A DNA stretch of 60,470 bases from Gemmatimonadota bacterium (GTDB lineage: Bacteria > Gemmatimonadota > Gemmatimonadetes > Longimicrobiales > Gaopeijiaceae): NCBI GenBank assembly GCA_015664885.1, contig DQPL01000027.1, positions 1-60,470 on the forward strand, in the 5' to 3' direction. The notes below the pieces were generated by a model, which worked only from the letters and a program-made list of their open reading frames with translations, was not told the DNA's origin and made no database searches. Made by a program: the position numbers and the translations under genes. Each line of letters begins with the position of its first letter. Position 1 is the stretch's first letter. Below are positions 8,485-18,140 of this stretch, piece by piece.

Positions 8485-10599
8485 ATGACGACGAAGCTTC
8501 ACCAGATTTTCCCCGGCCCGCGTGGCTCGCTCGGCCGAGCCGTGGCAACTGTGCTTGCATGCCTGACCTTGCTCACGGTTCCGCTCGGCGCTCAGGACCG
8601 GCTGAAGGGCATGCCCGGGTATGACCGCTTCATGGAGATGGCTCCCCAGATGGCTCGCTCCCTCGTTTCAGGGGCCGTTCGCCCGGTGTGGGCGGAGGAC
8701 GGGAAGAGCTTCCAGTACGCGCACGCCGGAACGGCGTACCGCTTCGACGTCGTGACCGGCATGTCGTCGGTTGATCTGGATCCGCCCAGCGGTGGGCGGG
8801 GGAGGCGCGGTGGCCGCGCGCGCGGGCGCCAGTTCGTTGAAGCCGAATCTCCGGATGGCACGTACAAGGCATTCTACCGCGACAGCAACCTCTACGTGAG
8901 TCGCGTGGACGGAAGCGAGGAGCGGGCGATCACGAGTGATGGTAGCGTCGAGGATCGGATCAAATACGGCACCGCGAGCTGGGTGTACGGTGAGGAGTTG
9001 AATCAGATCACCGCCATGTGGTGGTCGCCGGACGCCTCGAAGCTCGCCTACTACCGCTTCGACGAAAATCCGGTGCCGGACTTCTTCATCGAAATGGACC
9101 AGACGCAGCTCCAGAGCTCGCTCGACGTAGAGGCGTACCCAAAGGCTGGAGTCGACAATCCGGTCGTGGACCTGTTCGTCTACGACGTGGCGACGGGCTC
9201 GGCCACGCGTATCGATGTGCGGGATGGGCAGCCGTTCACGGACGACGCGCTGGGGCACTACGTATACCGGGTCGGTTGGTCGCCGGACGGCTTGGAGATC
9301 ACGTTCAACAGGGCCAACCGCCGGCAAAACGTCACCGAATTCACGGCGTGTGATCCGGACACCGGTGCCTGTCGGGTGGTGGTGCGGGAGCAGTGGCCCG
9401 CTAGCTGGGTGGAGAACTCGCCTGCTATGCGTTACCTCGGGGACGAGGAGCGCTTCATCTGGACGTCGGAACGCGACGGCTTCCGCAACTTCTACCTGTA
9501 CAGTCTTTCCGGTGAGCAGATTGCGACGATCACGGACCACGCGTTCGAGGTTGGGAGCATCGTGCGCGTGGACGAAGATGCGGGCGTGCTGTACTACACG
9601 GCGCGCAGTGGTGACAACCACATGAAGATGCAGCTGCACCGCGTCGGGCTGGATGGGAGCGACGACGAACGGCTGACCGATCCGGCGTTCCACCACACGA
9701 TCACTTTTTCGCCCGACGGCGAGCACTTCGTTGACGTGGCCCAGACGCACGATCAGCCGCCGATCTCCGTAGTACGCGATGCGGGTGGGCGCCAGGTCGC
9801 TGACATCGCGGCGAGCGATCTCTCGCGTTTCGACGAGTTGGGATTCAATCGCGTCGAGATGTTCACGTTCATGGCGGCAGACGGCGTGACCCAGCTTCAC
9901 GGCATGCTGCACAGGCCGTCCAACTTCGACGCAAATCGGAGTTATCCGGTGCTGGTATCGATCTACGGGGCCCCAGGCTCGAACGAAGCGCGCGAGACCT
10001 TCACGATGCCCCATCCGTTCACGGAGTACGGCTTCCTCGTGGTCCAGATGGACTCACGAAGCGCCGGAGGTCGCGGCAAGGAGTTCCTCGACGCGATCTA
10101 CATGAAACTGGGGGTCGTCGAGGTCGACGATCAGGCGGCCGGCATCCGGTCGCTTTGGAGCCGACCGTATTTTGACCGAAACCGCGTCGGCATCTTCGGA
10201 ACGTCGTACGGAGGCTACGTCTCAGCGCTCGCCCTGCTTCGACACCCGGACGCGTTCCGCGCCGCGTCTGCGGCGTCCCCGGTCACCGACTGGCGTCACT
10301 ACGATACGATCTACACTGAGCGCTACATGTGGACGCCTCAGGGCAATACGGCCGGGTACGACGCCGGTTCGGCGATGACGTATGCCGCGGATCTGAGGGG
10401 ACGCCTGATGCTCTACTACGGAACCGCAGACAACAACGTGCACACGACGAACACCATGCAGCTCATCGCGGCGCTGCAACGCGCCGGCAAGAGCTTCGAG
10501 GTGCAGGTGGGCCCGGACCGTGGACACTCGGGAATCAACCCGGACCGAATGATGGAGTTCTTCATCGAGAACCTGGTGGTGTCGCCTGTTGTGTTCTAG
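8485..10599 (+). CDS. Exported S9 family peptidase (dipeptidyl peptidase IV-like)
   Basis: Serine exopeptidase of the DPP-IV (S9B) group, 704 aa, exported by a signal peptide ending GAQ. It has an N-terminal eight-bladed propeller with the substrate-anchoring double Glu in WVYGEELNQ, and a C-terminal alpha/beta hydrolase domain. The catalytic triad is complete: Ser574 in GTSYGG, Asp649 in YGTADNNVH and His681 in DRGHSG. DPP-IV enzymes release N-terminal Xaa-Pro or Xaa-Ala dipeptides. The region RGRRGGRARGRQF (about 113-125) is an unusual Arg/Gly-rich insertion. The ATG at 8485 is preferred over an in-frame start 45 bases upstream because it begins the signal peptide. It is divergent from the SRPBCC gene. 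Confidence 0.93.
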   Translation: MTTKLHQIFPGPRGSLGRAVATVLACLTLLTVPLGAQDRLKGMPGYDRFMEMAPQMARSLVSGAVRPVWAEDGKSFQYAHAGTAYRFDVVTGMSSVDLDPPSGGRGRRGGRARGRQFVEAESPDGTYKAFYRDSNLYVSRVDGSEERAITSDGSVEDRIKYGTASWVYGEELNQITAMWWSPDASKLAYYRFDENPVPDFFIEMDQTQLQSSLDVEAYPKAGVDNPVVDLFVYDVATGSATRIDVRDGQPFTDDALGHYVYRVGWSPDGLEITFNRANRRQNVTEFTACDPDTGACRVVVREQWPASWVENSPAMRYLGDEERFIWTSERDGFRNFYLYSLSGEQIATITDHAFEVGSIVRVDEDAGVLYYTARSGDNHMKMQLHRVGLDGSDDERLTDPAFHHTITFSPDGEHFVDVAQTHDQPPISVVRDAGGRQVADIAASDLSRFDELGFNRVEMFTFMAADGVTQLHGMLHRPSNFDANRSYPVLVSIYGAPGSNEARETFTMPHPFTEYGFLVVQMDSRSAGGRGKEFLDAIYMKLGVVEVDDQAAGIRSLWSRPYFDRNRVGIFGTSYGGYVSALALLRHPDAFRAASAASPVTDWRHYDTIYTERYMWTPQGNTAGYDAGSAMTYAADLRGRLMLYYGTADNNVHTTNTMQLIAALQRAGKSFEVQVGPDRGHSGINPDRMMEFFIENLVVSPVVF

Positions 10600-11612
10600 A
10601 AGAGCGATTTCGGGATCATTACGTGCACCCCCACCTTCCTGTCCACCAACTGCGTGATGCGCAGATCACACGCGACGCTGATCAGCTGATAGGCATCTCG
10701 GGGAGCGATGTCGTACACGTCGCCCAGTAGCGCGATGGCCTGTTGGATCGCGATTCGAGTCGCCTCGGCGAGATCTTCGTCGCTGCCCATGGCGATGTGG
10801 TGGGTCGGCGTCTCACCGCGCGGCCACTCGATCGACATGTCTTTGCGCCCGATGAGTTGGAAGCGGCCGCGCAGCGAGGTCTCGATCCCGGTCTGATCGA
10901 CCTCACCGTCCCCCTGGGCCGCGTGTCCGTCCCCGGCCTCGAAGAGGGCTCCGGCCACATGCACTGGGATGAACAGCGTCGTGCCCGCCACCATCTCCTT
11001 GTTGTCGATGTTGCCCGCGTGAATCCAGGGTGGCACGCTGCTCCAACGCCCCGCGTCCGAAGGAGGTGCCACGCCCATGCTGCCGAAGAACGGTGCCAGC
11101 GGCACCGTCACGCCCGGCAGGAATTCGGCGGTATTCTGCTCGCGGTCGAGCCAGACGATCTTCATGCCCACGCCCTCACACGCCTCGCGGATGTAGCCGC
11201 TGCAGCCGTTGTACCCGTACGCCAGCGGCATCTCGACGCTGAGGATGCGCACCTCGAGCACGTCGCCTGGCTCGGCACCTTCCACGTAGACGGGTCCGGT
11301 GAGGATGTGTCCGCCGGGACCCCTCTCCGTCACTTCGGCGTAGACGGCGCGCAACGCGGGCTCGACTTGCTCGGGCGGGATGCCGGCGCGTTCCAGCCTG
11401 TCGGGGCTCGAGGTCAGGAACGTCGACATCTCGACGATGTCACCGGACTCGATGCGAAGCACCGGCGGAGCCTCTGACCAGTAGTAGCCCCACGCGACCG
11501 TTGTCGGGCCGCCCTCGAGCACGTGGACGGTGGGTTGCTGGGCCGCTGCGGCGGACGGCATGAGGCTCGAGGCTGCCACGACACCCATCGCGATGCATGC
11601 GAGCGTCCTCAT
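10596..11612 (-). CDS. Exported acetamidase/formamidase family protein
   Basis: A 338-aa protein of the FmdA/AmdA family, zinc-type hydrolases that release ammonia from formamide or acetamide. Family features are GPVYVEGAEPGDVLEVRI, the central PLAPFFGSMGVAPP, and the conserved stretch IHAGNIDNKEMVAGTTLFIPVHVAGALFEAGDGHAAQGDGE. Unlike typical cytosolic FmdA it starts with a signal peptide (MRTLACIAMG..AAAAQQ). The ATG overlaps the TGA of the upstream quinone oxidoreductase by four bases (ATGA), so the two are translationally coupled. It converges with the S9 peptidase gene, the two ends overlapping by four bases. True substrate unknown. Confidence 0.87.
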   Translation of the reverse strand: MRTLACIAMGVVAASSLMPSAAAAQQPTVHVLEGGPTTVAWGYYWSEAPPVLRIESGDIVEMSTFLTSSPDRLERAGIPPEQVEPALRAVYAEVTERGPGGHILTGPVYVEGAEPGDVLEVRILSVEMPLAYGYNGCSGYIREACEGVGMKIVWLDREQNTAEFLPGVTVPLAPFFGSMGVAPPSDAGRWSSVPPWIHAGNIDNKEMVAGTTLFIPVHVAGALFEAGDGHAAQGDGEVDQTGIETSLRGRFQLIGRKDMSIEWPRGETPTHHIAMGSDEDLAEATRIAIQQAIALLGDVYDIAPRDAYQLISVACDLRITQLVDRKVGVHVMIPKSLF

Positions 11613-12592
11613 GAGCCGACCACGAGCACCGTGGAGCCCACGGTCTCGCGCGCTTCCAGCGCGCGGTGCGCGTCCGCGACGTGCTCGAGCGCAAACGTCT
11701 GCCCTATATGAGCGCGCACCTTGCCGGACGTCACCATGTCGAACAGCGCGGCGCAGCCGTCGGCAGATTCCTCGGCGGACGTGTAATAGTCTCCGAGCTT
11801 CGGGCGGGTCAGGAAAAGGGATCCGCCTTGTGCCAGCACCAGCGGCTGTATCGGCGGAACCGGCCCAGACGCGTTTCCATACGTGACCATCATCCCGCGT
11901 GGTCGGAGGGACGCGATCGACCCTTCGAAGGTCGCCGCGCCGACCGAGTCGTAGACGACGTGCACGCCGGCGCCGTCGGTGATCTGCTTTACGCGTTCCG
12001 CGACGTCTTCCTCTCGGTACAGGATCGTGTGGTGGCACCCGTTGGCGCGCGCGAGCTCAGCCTTGGCTTCGGAGCCGACGGTGCCGATGACCGTCGCGCC
12101 CAGCGCTTTCAACCACTGACTAGCGAGGAGACCCACGCCTCCCGCGGCCGCGTGCAGCAGCACGACATGACCCTCGTGCACGGGGAAGGTGCGCCGAACC
12201 AGGTATTCCACCGTGCAGCCCTTGAGCATGATCGCCGCCGCGGTCTGCTCGTCGATCCCGTCCGGAAGCGGCACGAGTCGCGAACGTGGTAGAACCCGCC
12301 CCTCGCGGTACGATCCTGCAGGGCCGTTGCCCGTGTAGGCGACCGCGTCGCCCGGCGAGAGATCCGCAACGCCCTCGCCGACAGCTTCAACGCGGCCGGC
12401 GCCTTCCATCCCAGGCGTGAACGGGAGCTCCAGCGGATACAGCCCCTCCCGTTGATAGACATCGATATAGTTGAGGCCCACCGCGGTATGGCGGATGAGC
12501 ACCTCACCCGGACCGGGTTGGCCCGGATCGGACTGAGTCCACTCGAGGACTTCGCTTCCACCGTTCGCTCGCACGACGATTGCGCCATCCAT
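11609..12592 (-). CDS. Zinc-independent quinone oxidoreductase (MDR family)
   Basis: Cytoplasmic NADPH:quinone oxidoreductase-like protein, about 327 aa. It has the GroES-like N-terminal domain (GLNYIDVYQREGLYP, TPGMEGAGRVEAVG) and a Rossmann domain with HAAAGGVGLLASQWLKALGA for NADPH; structural and catalytic zinc ligands are absent, as in Qor. Start choice is between ATG (12592) and GTG six bases upstream; GAGGA fits the ATG with nine bases of spacing. It is the first gene of a pair coupled by ATGA to the exported amidase. Enzyme class is firm, natural substrate unknown. Confidence 0.9.
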   Translation of the reverse strand: MDGAIVVRANGGSEVLEWTQSDPGQPGPGEVLIRHTAVGLNYIDVYQREGLYPLELPFTPGMEGAGRVEAVGEGVADLSPGDAVAYTGNGPAGSYREGRVLPRSRLVPLPDGIDEQTAAAIMLKGCTVEYLVRRTFPVHEGHVVLLHAAAGGVGLLASQWLKALGATVIGTVGSEAKAELARANGCHHTILYREEDVAERVKQITDGAGVHVVYDSVGAATFEGSIASLRPRGMMVTYGNASGPVPPIQPLVLAQGGSLFLTRPKLGDYYTSAEESADGCAALFDMVTSGKVRAHIGQTFALEHVADAHRALEARETVGSTVLVVGS

Positions 12593-12740
12593 CGTCACGA
12601 TTCCTCACTGTGGGGGTTGGACAGGCGTGTAGGACGGGGATATTGGCGGCCCCTGGCGGCCAGCGCCACCGCCCGTCAACGTGTCCCCTCGGGAAGACTC
12701 GAACACGGCGTGGGGCATCGTGAAGAAGGCAGAGATTAGG

Positions 12741-13412
12741 GTGAAGTCATGGCCGCGAACGTCGGCGGCAGCTTCTCTCTCGGTACTCGTGCTAGCGCTC
12801 GCCGCCTGCATGCCGGGCAGCACCATTTGGACTCCTAGCTATGAGGAGTTGAACACACACGCGCCCGACTCGTTCGTAGTCGCGATGGAGACGAGCGAAG
12901 GTCCCATCGAGATCACGATGTACCGCGAGTGGTCGCCGCTCGCGGTTGACCGGGCCCACTACTTGATGGCCAACGACTTCTATGCGGGGGCCCGCTTCTA
13001 CCGCGTCGTGCCCGGATTCGTCGCGCAGTGGGGCCTCACCGGAAAACCCGTGCTCGACTCGCTCTGGCAGGAGAGGGGGATCGACGACGAGCCTGTCGTA
13101 GACAGCAACGCCCGCGGCACCGTGGCTTTCGCGAGGGCCGGACGGCGTACGCGGTCGTTTCAGCTCTTCATCAACCTCGCGGACAATTCGCGGCTCGACG
13201 ACTACGCGTCCGGGGGCGTTCTCGGCTTCCCTCCGATCGGCCGCGTCAATACCGGCATGGACGTCGTCGACGGACTGTACGGCGCGTACGGTCAACCGGG
13301 CGACATGCAAGACTCGATCTCCGCCATCGGCAGCACATACCTCACGCGGACGTACCCGCAGCTCGACTCGATCCTGAGTACGCGCGTGGTTCGGAGTTGG
13401 CCCCCACGGTGA
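12741..13412 (+). CDS. Cyclophilin-type peptidyl-prolyl isomerase, lipoprotein
   Basis: Catalyses cis-trans isomerisation of X-Pro bonds, here in the cell envelope. The leader ends with lipobox LAAC, after which comes a full cyclophilin domain: [34 protein letters not shown] (catalytic Arg in the FYRV motif), and [21 protein letters not shown] at 12741 gives a compact signal peptide (223 aa); in-frame GTG and ATG codons up to 12681 are alternatives. Its TGA overlaps the GTG of the acyl-CoA ligase gene (GTGA), so the two are coupled although their roles are not obviously related. Confidence 0.88.
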   Translation: MKSWPRTSAAASLSVLVLALAACMPGSTIWTPSYEELNTHAPDSFVVAMETSEGPIEITMYREWSPLAVDRAHYLMANDFYAGARFYRVVPGFVAQWGLTGKPVLDSLWQERGIDDEPVVDSNARGTVAFARAGRRTRSFQLFINLADNSRLDDYASGGVLGFPPIGRVNTGMDVVDGLYGAYGQPGDMQDSISAIGSTYLTRTYPQLDSILSTRVVRSWPPR

Positions 13413-15085
13413 ACCGGAGCTACGTGCATGGCGCTTTCTCCACGCCGTTCCTAGACACGACGATCGGGCGGGAACTCGACCGCGCAGCGGAGCAGCACTC
13501 GGACCGTGAAGCGCTCGTGGTCCGGCACCAATCGATCCGGTGGAGCTATGCGGAGCTTCGCGAACGCGTCGACCGGTGTGCCGCGGGCCTGTTGTCGCTC
13601 GGACTGGAGCCGGGCGATCGCGTCGGCATGTGGTCGCCGAACAATGCGGAATGGACCATCACGCAGTTCGCGACCGCCAAGGCCGGCCTCATCCTCGTGA
13701 ACATCAACCCGGCGTATCGCCTCACCGAGCTGGCTTACGCCATCAACAATGTCGAGTGCCGCGCAATCATTACCGCAGCGAGCTTCAAGACCAGCGACTA
13801 CCTGAGCATGCTGCGCTCGCTCGCGCCGGAGCTCGACGACGCCGGTGCCGGAGCACTGAGGTCCGAGAAGCTGCCCTCGCTGGAGTTCGTCGTGCATCTC
13901 GGGGCCGAGACGGAGGCGGGCATGCTTCGCTTCCAGGATCTCATGGATGCTGGCACATCCGCGGACGCGAGCCGCGTGCGCGCGCTCGCGGAGACGCTGC
14001 AGTTCGACGATGCCATCAACATCCAATTCACATCAGGCACGACGGGCATGCCGAAGGGTGCGACGCTCACGCACCACAACATCCTGAACAACGGCTACTT
14101 CGTCGGGGAAGCGCTGAAGCTCACGCACGAGGACCGCATTTGTATCCCGGTCCCTCTCTATCACTGCTTCGGCATGGTCATCGGCAACCTGGCGGCGATC
14201 ACGCACGGCTCCACGATGGTCTACCCGTCCGAGGGTTTCGAGCCCGGCGCCGTGCTGGAGGCCGTGAGCGAAGAGCGCTGCACCACGTTGTACGGCGTGC
14301 CCACGATGTTCATCGCGGAGCTGGAGCATCCGGAGTTCGCTTCCTACGACCTCTCTTCGCTGCGCACGGGCATCATGGCGGGTAGTCCGTGTCCCAGCGA
14401 GGTGATGAAGCGGGTGATTGGCGACATGCACATGGAGGAGGTGGCCATCGCGTACGGCATGACCGAGACCAGCCCCGTCAGCTTCCAGACCGCGCCCGAC
14501 GACCCGCTCGATCGGCGCGTCGGCACGGTCGGGCGCATCCACCCGCACGTGGAAGCCAAGGTCATCGACAGCGAGGGTCGCACCGTTTCCCCGGGAGAGC
14601 CCGGCGAACTGTGCACGCGTGGGTATCTGGTCATGCTCGGGTATTGGGGCGACGCTGAGCGTACGGCCGAGGCCGTCGATGCCGCGGGTTGGATGCACAC
14701 CGGGGATCTCGCGACTATCGACGCCGAGGGATACTGCGAAATCGTGGGCCGCATCAAGGACATGGTCATCCGGGGCGGCGAGAACGTGTATCCGCGGGAG
14801 ATCGAGGAGTACTTGTATGGCCATCCCAGCATCGAGGACGTGCAGGTCATCGGCGTCCCCGACGAGAGATTCGGCGAGCAGCTGTGCGCTTGCATCAAGC
14901 TCCGCGATGGCGCTTCGGTGACGACCGAGCAGATCCAGGAATTCTGCGAAGGACAGATAGCCCACTTCAAGATCCCGCACTACGTGAGGATCGTGGACTC
15001 GTTCCCGATGACCGTGACCGGCAAGATCCAGAAGTTCGTCATGCGGGAGCAGATGATTCAGGAGCTAGGGCTCACCGAGCAGTAA
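13409..15085 (+). CDS. Fatty-acyl-CoA synthetase (AMP-binding enzyme)
   Basis: Activates a carboxylic acid to its CoA thioester by way of an acyl-adenylate in the cytoplasm. The 558-aa protein has the P-loop-like signature [16 protein letters not shown] (about 207-222), the adenine motif YGMTETSP, the hinge [16 protein letters not shown], and catalytic Lys539 in TVTGKIQK. The sequence resembles the medium/long-chain FadD-like group; chain length cannot be deduced. It starts with GTG overlapping the stop of the cyclophilin gene by four bases. The long frame extending upstream through that gene is a shadow. Confidence 0.92.
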   Translation: MNRSYVHGAFSTPFLDTTIGRELDRAAEQHSDREALVVRHQSIRWSYAELRERVDRCAAGLLSLGLEPGDRVGMWSPNNAEWTITQFATAKAGLILVNINPAYRLTELAYAINNVECRAIITAASFKTSDYLSMLRSLAPELDDAGAGALRSEKLPSLEFVVHLGAETEAGMLRFQDLMDAGTSADASRVRALAETLQFDDAINIQFTSGTTGMPKGATLTHHNILNNGYFVGEALKLTHEDRICIPVPLYHCFGMVIGNLAAITHGSTMVYPSEGFEPGAVLEAVSEERCTTLYGVPTMFIAELEHPEFASYDLSSLRTGIMAGSPCPSEVMKRVIGDMHMEEVAIAYGMTETSPVSFQTAPDDPLDRRVGTVGRIHPHVEAKVIDSEGRTVSPGEPGELCTRGYLVMLGYWGDAERTAEAVDAAGWMHTGDLATIDAEGYCEIVGRIKDMVIRGGENVYPREIEEYLYGHPSIEDVQVIGVPDERFGEQLCACIKLRDGASVTTEQIQEFCEGQIAHFKIPHYVRIVDSFPMTVTGKIQKFVMREQMIQELGLTEQ

Positions 15086-15168
15086 GCGGATTGCGCGGGA
15101 GCCCGCCTCTCTGCAGCATGTTCCCGTCCCGCGCCGTTGCGCGCAGCCCCACCGCCAGGGAACGCCTC

Positions 15169-16710
15169 ATGGACCGCGACCGGAGCCAGTCGTTTCAGGA
15201 GTCCTCCGAGCCGGATGCCTTCTCCGATCAGGAGTTGTCGGATGCTTTCTCCGATCTGGAGCAACCGGATCTGACCCTCAAGGGGCTCATGGGCCACTTC
15301 GGACCGGGCATCATTCTGATGATGACCGGGATCGGCACGAGCCACCTGGTCACGGCACCGGCCGCCGGTGGGCGTTTCGCGTATGCGCTGCTGTGGTGCA
15401 TCCCGGTCGCGTACATCTTCAAGTACTACGGCTTCGAGATGGCCTTCCGCTTCACCAACGCGACCGGCAAGAGCATGATCGAGGCGTACGGGACCGCGTG
15501 GAAGAAGTGGCCGCTCTGGTACGTGCTCATCACCACGCTCATCCAGTGCGCGCTCGGGCAAGCCGGGCGCCTCATCGCGGCAGCAGCCGTGCTCTACTAC
15601 GTCTTCACCGAGGTGGCGGGCCTCCCACTCACCATCACGCACTATGGCATCGGCGTCGGAGCGGTCTCGGTGGCGATCATCCTGCGAGGAAACTACCAAG
15701 CGGTCGAGGTGGTTGCGAAGCTGCTGGCAGGAATCCTCGTGCTCTCGGTGTTGGCGGTCTACGTCGTGGCGCCCGCGCCCATCTCCGAGATGGGGCACTT
15801 CTTCATGGTGGAGATCCCGGACGGCTCGTGGCTCGTGATCGCTGCATTCCTCGGCCTTCTGCCGACCGGCATGGATGTCTCCCTGCAAGCGTCGGAGTGG
15901 GGCAAGGCCAAGAAGAAGGGCATGAGCAAGATTCGCGAACGCATGGAGGACATGGGCCTCGCCCCTCGTTTCGATCCCTTCGCGCCCAACCGCAGCCACC
16001 TCACCGTGGACACTTCGAAGCTCCCGGAAGGTGCCCGCGAATACTGTCAGCGCTGGTTCAAGATCGGGATCTGGGACTTCAGAGCGGGGCACGTCGTGTC
16101 GTTCTTCCTCGCCTGCATCTTCATGCTTCTGGCCGCGGTGTGGATGTACCCGAGTGCGGTCGAGGGGCGGGGCGTCATGGGCGAGATCGCGGGGATCTTC
16201 ACGCGCAGCATCGGGCCCCAGATGATGGTCGTCTTCATGCTGGGCGCCTTTGCCGCAACCTTCTCCACCGCCTTCAACTACTTCGATGGCTGGCCGCGCA
16301 TCGTGGGTGCCTGCTGCCGGAATCTCTTCCCCGAGACTGCGAGGTTGCAGGGCATTGCCCGGGACGATCTGACTCCGGAGCATCGGAGCACTTGGTACTC
16401 CGAGTACAACATCTACCGAATCACGATGTTTTACTCGCTGTTCGCTTCCGTCGCGATCGTAGCGGGCCTCGAACGCCCCGTATTTCTCGTGCTCGTGGCC
16501 TCGGCGCTCGCGTTCTTCATCGCGCCGGTGATCTTCTTTCTGAACTTTTACTATTGCCTGACGATCATCCCCAGGGGCGACCGCACGTTCTACCCGTCGA
16601 CGTTCGCAAAATGGTTCGGTTGGTTCAGCTTCGTCGTCTTCACCGGGATGAGCCTGATCCTGATCTTCTGGCGGATATGGACTCCGGTCGCGGAGATGAT
16701 TCGGGGATGA
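15169..16710 (+). CDS. Nramp-family membrane transporter, atypical metal-site motifs
   Basis: Integral membrane protein of 513 aa with about 11 predicted helices, beginning after an acidic, repetitive cytoplasmic N-terminus (DAFSDQELSDAFSDLEQ). The start of helix 1, GPGIILMMTGIG, and overall spacing place it in the Nramp (SLC11) superfamily of divalent metal/proton symporters. The helix-1 DPGN metal motif is replaced by GTSHLVTA, and the helix-6 region reads LPTGMDVSLQASEWG without the usual MPH, so the substrate may not be Mn or Fe. The ATG at 15169 has AGGGA nearby; an ATG at 15118 in the same frame is possible. It follows the acyl-CoA ligase gene by 83 bases. Confidence 0.82.
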   Translation: MDRDRSQSFQESSEPDAFSDQELSDAFSDLEQPDLTLKGLMGHFGPGIILMMTGIGTSHLVTAPAAGGRFAYALLWCIPVAYIFKYYGFEMAFRFTNATGKSMIEAYGTAWKKWPLWYVLITTLIQCALGQAGRLIAAAAVLYYVFTEVAGLPLTITHYGIGVGAVSVAIILRGNYQAVEVVAKLLAGILVLSVLAVYVVAPAPISEMGHFFMVEIPDGSWLVIAAFLGLLPTGMDVSLQASEWGKAKKKGMSKIRERMEDMGLAPRFDPFAPNRSHLTVDTSKLPEGAREYCQRWFKIGIWDFRAGHVVSFFLACIFMLLAAVWMYPSAVEGRGVMGEIAGIFTRSIGPQMMVVFMLGAFAATFSTAFNYFDGWPRIVGACCRNLFPETARLQGIARDDLTPEHRSTWYSEYNIYRITMFYSLFASVAIVAGLERPVFLVLVASALAFFIAPVIFFLNFYYCLTIIPRGDRTFYPSTFAKWFGWFSFVVFTGMSLILIFWRIWTPVAEMIRG

Positions 16711-16818
16711 TGTTGGCGGGAGCGGCCTGCTCGTCTAGGTCAGGCGCATTCAAGCGAAAAGGGCGACCGCGGCTGCGATCAGCCACATAGCGACCGTTAC
16801 CACCCAGCCGCTGCCCGC

Positions 16819-17070
16819 GTGCCCATACTCGCGATCGCGGCCATAGGCCTGGCGATCTTCACCACCAACCGGACGGCGGGGCCGTTGATCCTGATCACGC
16901 GTGCCTCCGACGCGGTAAAGGAAGGCAACCTGGATCACCGCCTGAGGTTCCGGGAAAGTGATCGGCATCTAAAGCAATTAGAGGTGGCCTTCAACGACAT
17001 GATGGTGTCGATTTGCGGACGGGCCGACTTTGGCCAGCCGAAAGACGCGGAGGCGTCCGCGAGCGACTAG
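16819..17070 (+). pseudogene. HAMP-domain protein fragment
   Basis: A frame of 83 codons encodes one transmembrane helix (ILAIAAIGLAIF) directly followed by a HAMP-like sequence (TNRTAGPLILITRASDAVKEG, then DRHLKQLEVAFNDMM). Proteins of this short TM-HAMP type normally have a first membrane helix and a periplasmic loop; these are missing. The in-frame DNA upstream encodes polar residues unlike a membrane helix. GTG at 16819 would be the only start and has no good ribosome-binding site. Probably a decayed gene. The opposite strand at about 16743-16815 carries a hydrophobic C-terminus-like sequence (VVTVAMWLIAAAVALFA) that may be another remnant. Confidence 0.5.
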
Positions 17071-18140
17071 CTGGTCGGGCCTTGGCTGCGGTTTTTTGCT
17101 AGGCGGTCGTCTACGAGTGTGACGACCTCGTCCATGGTCTTGGACTCGAGACCGAGTTGCCGCCCGATCTCCCGGATGAGGCAGTCGACGCGCTCGATGT
17201 GTTCGGCGCCGCCGAATAGCGCGCGCGCCGCAGAGGACGGCTTGCCCAGACCCTCCGCAGCTTTTGCGTACTTCTCGAAGGGCACCAGATCAGCGTCGGC
17301 GGCACCCAGCCGCGTGCACAGCTCCCAAGCCCATGCGTATGCCTCGCGGGTCGCGTCCAGATCGCCGTGCACGGCATCCCTGATGGGGATCATCTCGTCG
17401 CGCTTGATGCAGCGGTAGTTCCCGGCGAGCAGCATGGGCCACTTGGCTAGCGGCACGAAGAGTGATTCGTGCACGCGCAGCTTCACCGGAATCTCGAGGG
17501 CCCCGTCACCGGGATCGAAGCGCGCATCCACGATGTCGGCTTCCAGATTGCGCAGCATTTCGGTGTGCTCTTCCGCCTCGAAGCGCGCCGCCTTGAAGTT
17601 GGTCGGTAGGCCGACTTGGAGAATATTCTTTGCCTCTCCCGGCTGGCGATAAGCCTGCGGATCCGGGCTCGCCATCGTGACCAGCCCGGGCTCGAAGCCG
17701 TCCCACACTTCCGGGTCTACGAAGCAGCGCTTCAGCGGCTCGATCGACAGTCCGGGAATGCGCTCCAGGTAGGGCAGAGGTGGCATGTTCATGATCGCCA
17801 GGCACGGCGTGCGCGAGGCCGCGATCCGAGCCATCAGCTCGCGAACGCCCGGGCTGCCGTACTGCGACTCCTGCATGCCCAGCACGACCAGGTCGAAGTC
17901 GGCGGGGTCGACCCCGGCGGGCACGCTGGCGGCGAGTGACCCCTCGAGCCCCTGCGAAGCGACCTCGACCAGCTCCTCGCGACCCCTGATGGGGAACCGC
18001 ACGACGGTCCCCTCCTGGTTGATCAGCTGCGCGGTCGATTCTGTGCAGACCAACGTCACCGAGTGCCCCGCGAGCAGCAGCTTGGTGCCGACCAGGGAGC
18101 CATAGGAGGCCCCCAGGATGAGCACGTCGTACTTGGGCAT
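17067..18140 (-). CDS. Ketopantoate reductase/ApbA-like NAD(P)-binding protein
   Basis: A 357-aa cytoplasmic protein with an N-terminal Rossmann fold (YDVLILGASYGSLVGTKLLLAGHSVTLV) and a C-terminal helical domain, matching the ApbA/PanE superfamily in outline. The dinucleotide loop is GASYGS, not GxGxxG, so it is a divergent member and need not reduce ketopantoate. The ATG overlaps the TGA of the upstream CoA-transferase gene by one base (TGATG), which implies coupled synthesis and possibly a shared acyl-CoA pathway. Superfamily is likely, substrate unknown. Confidence 0.7.
   Translation of the reverse strand: MPKYDVLILGASYGSLVGTKLLLAGHSVTLVCTESTAQLINQEGTVVRFPIRGREELVEVASQGLEGSLAASVPAGVDPADFDLVVLGMQESQYGSPGVRELMARIAASRTPCLAIMNMPPLPYLERIPGLSIEPLKRCFVDPEVWDGFEPGLVTMASPDPQAYRQPGEAKNILQVGLPTNFKAARFEAEEHTEMLRNLEADIVDARFDPGDGALEIPVKLRVHESLFVPLAKWPMLLAGNYRCIKRDEMIPIRDAVHGDLDATREAYAWAWELCTRLGAADADLVPFEKYAKAAEGLGKPSSAARALFGGAEHIERVDCLIREIGRQLGLESKTMDEVVTLVDDRLAKNRSQGPTS

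Noticed and set aside
8668-10014. Long minus-strand frame opposite the S9 peptidase
   Set aside because: Antisense shadow of a clear peptidase with an intact triad; sequence is His/Arg/Val-rich without a domain.
15058-16383. Minus-strand frame of over 400 codons opposite the Nramp-like gene
   Set aside because: Reads as a His/Glu/Arg-rich shadow; the plus strand encodes an obvious membrane protein.
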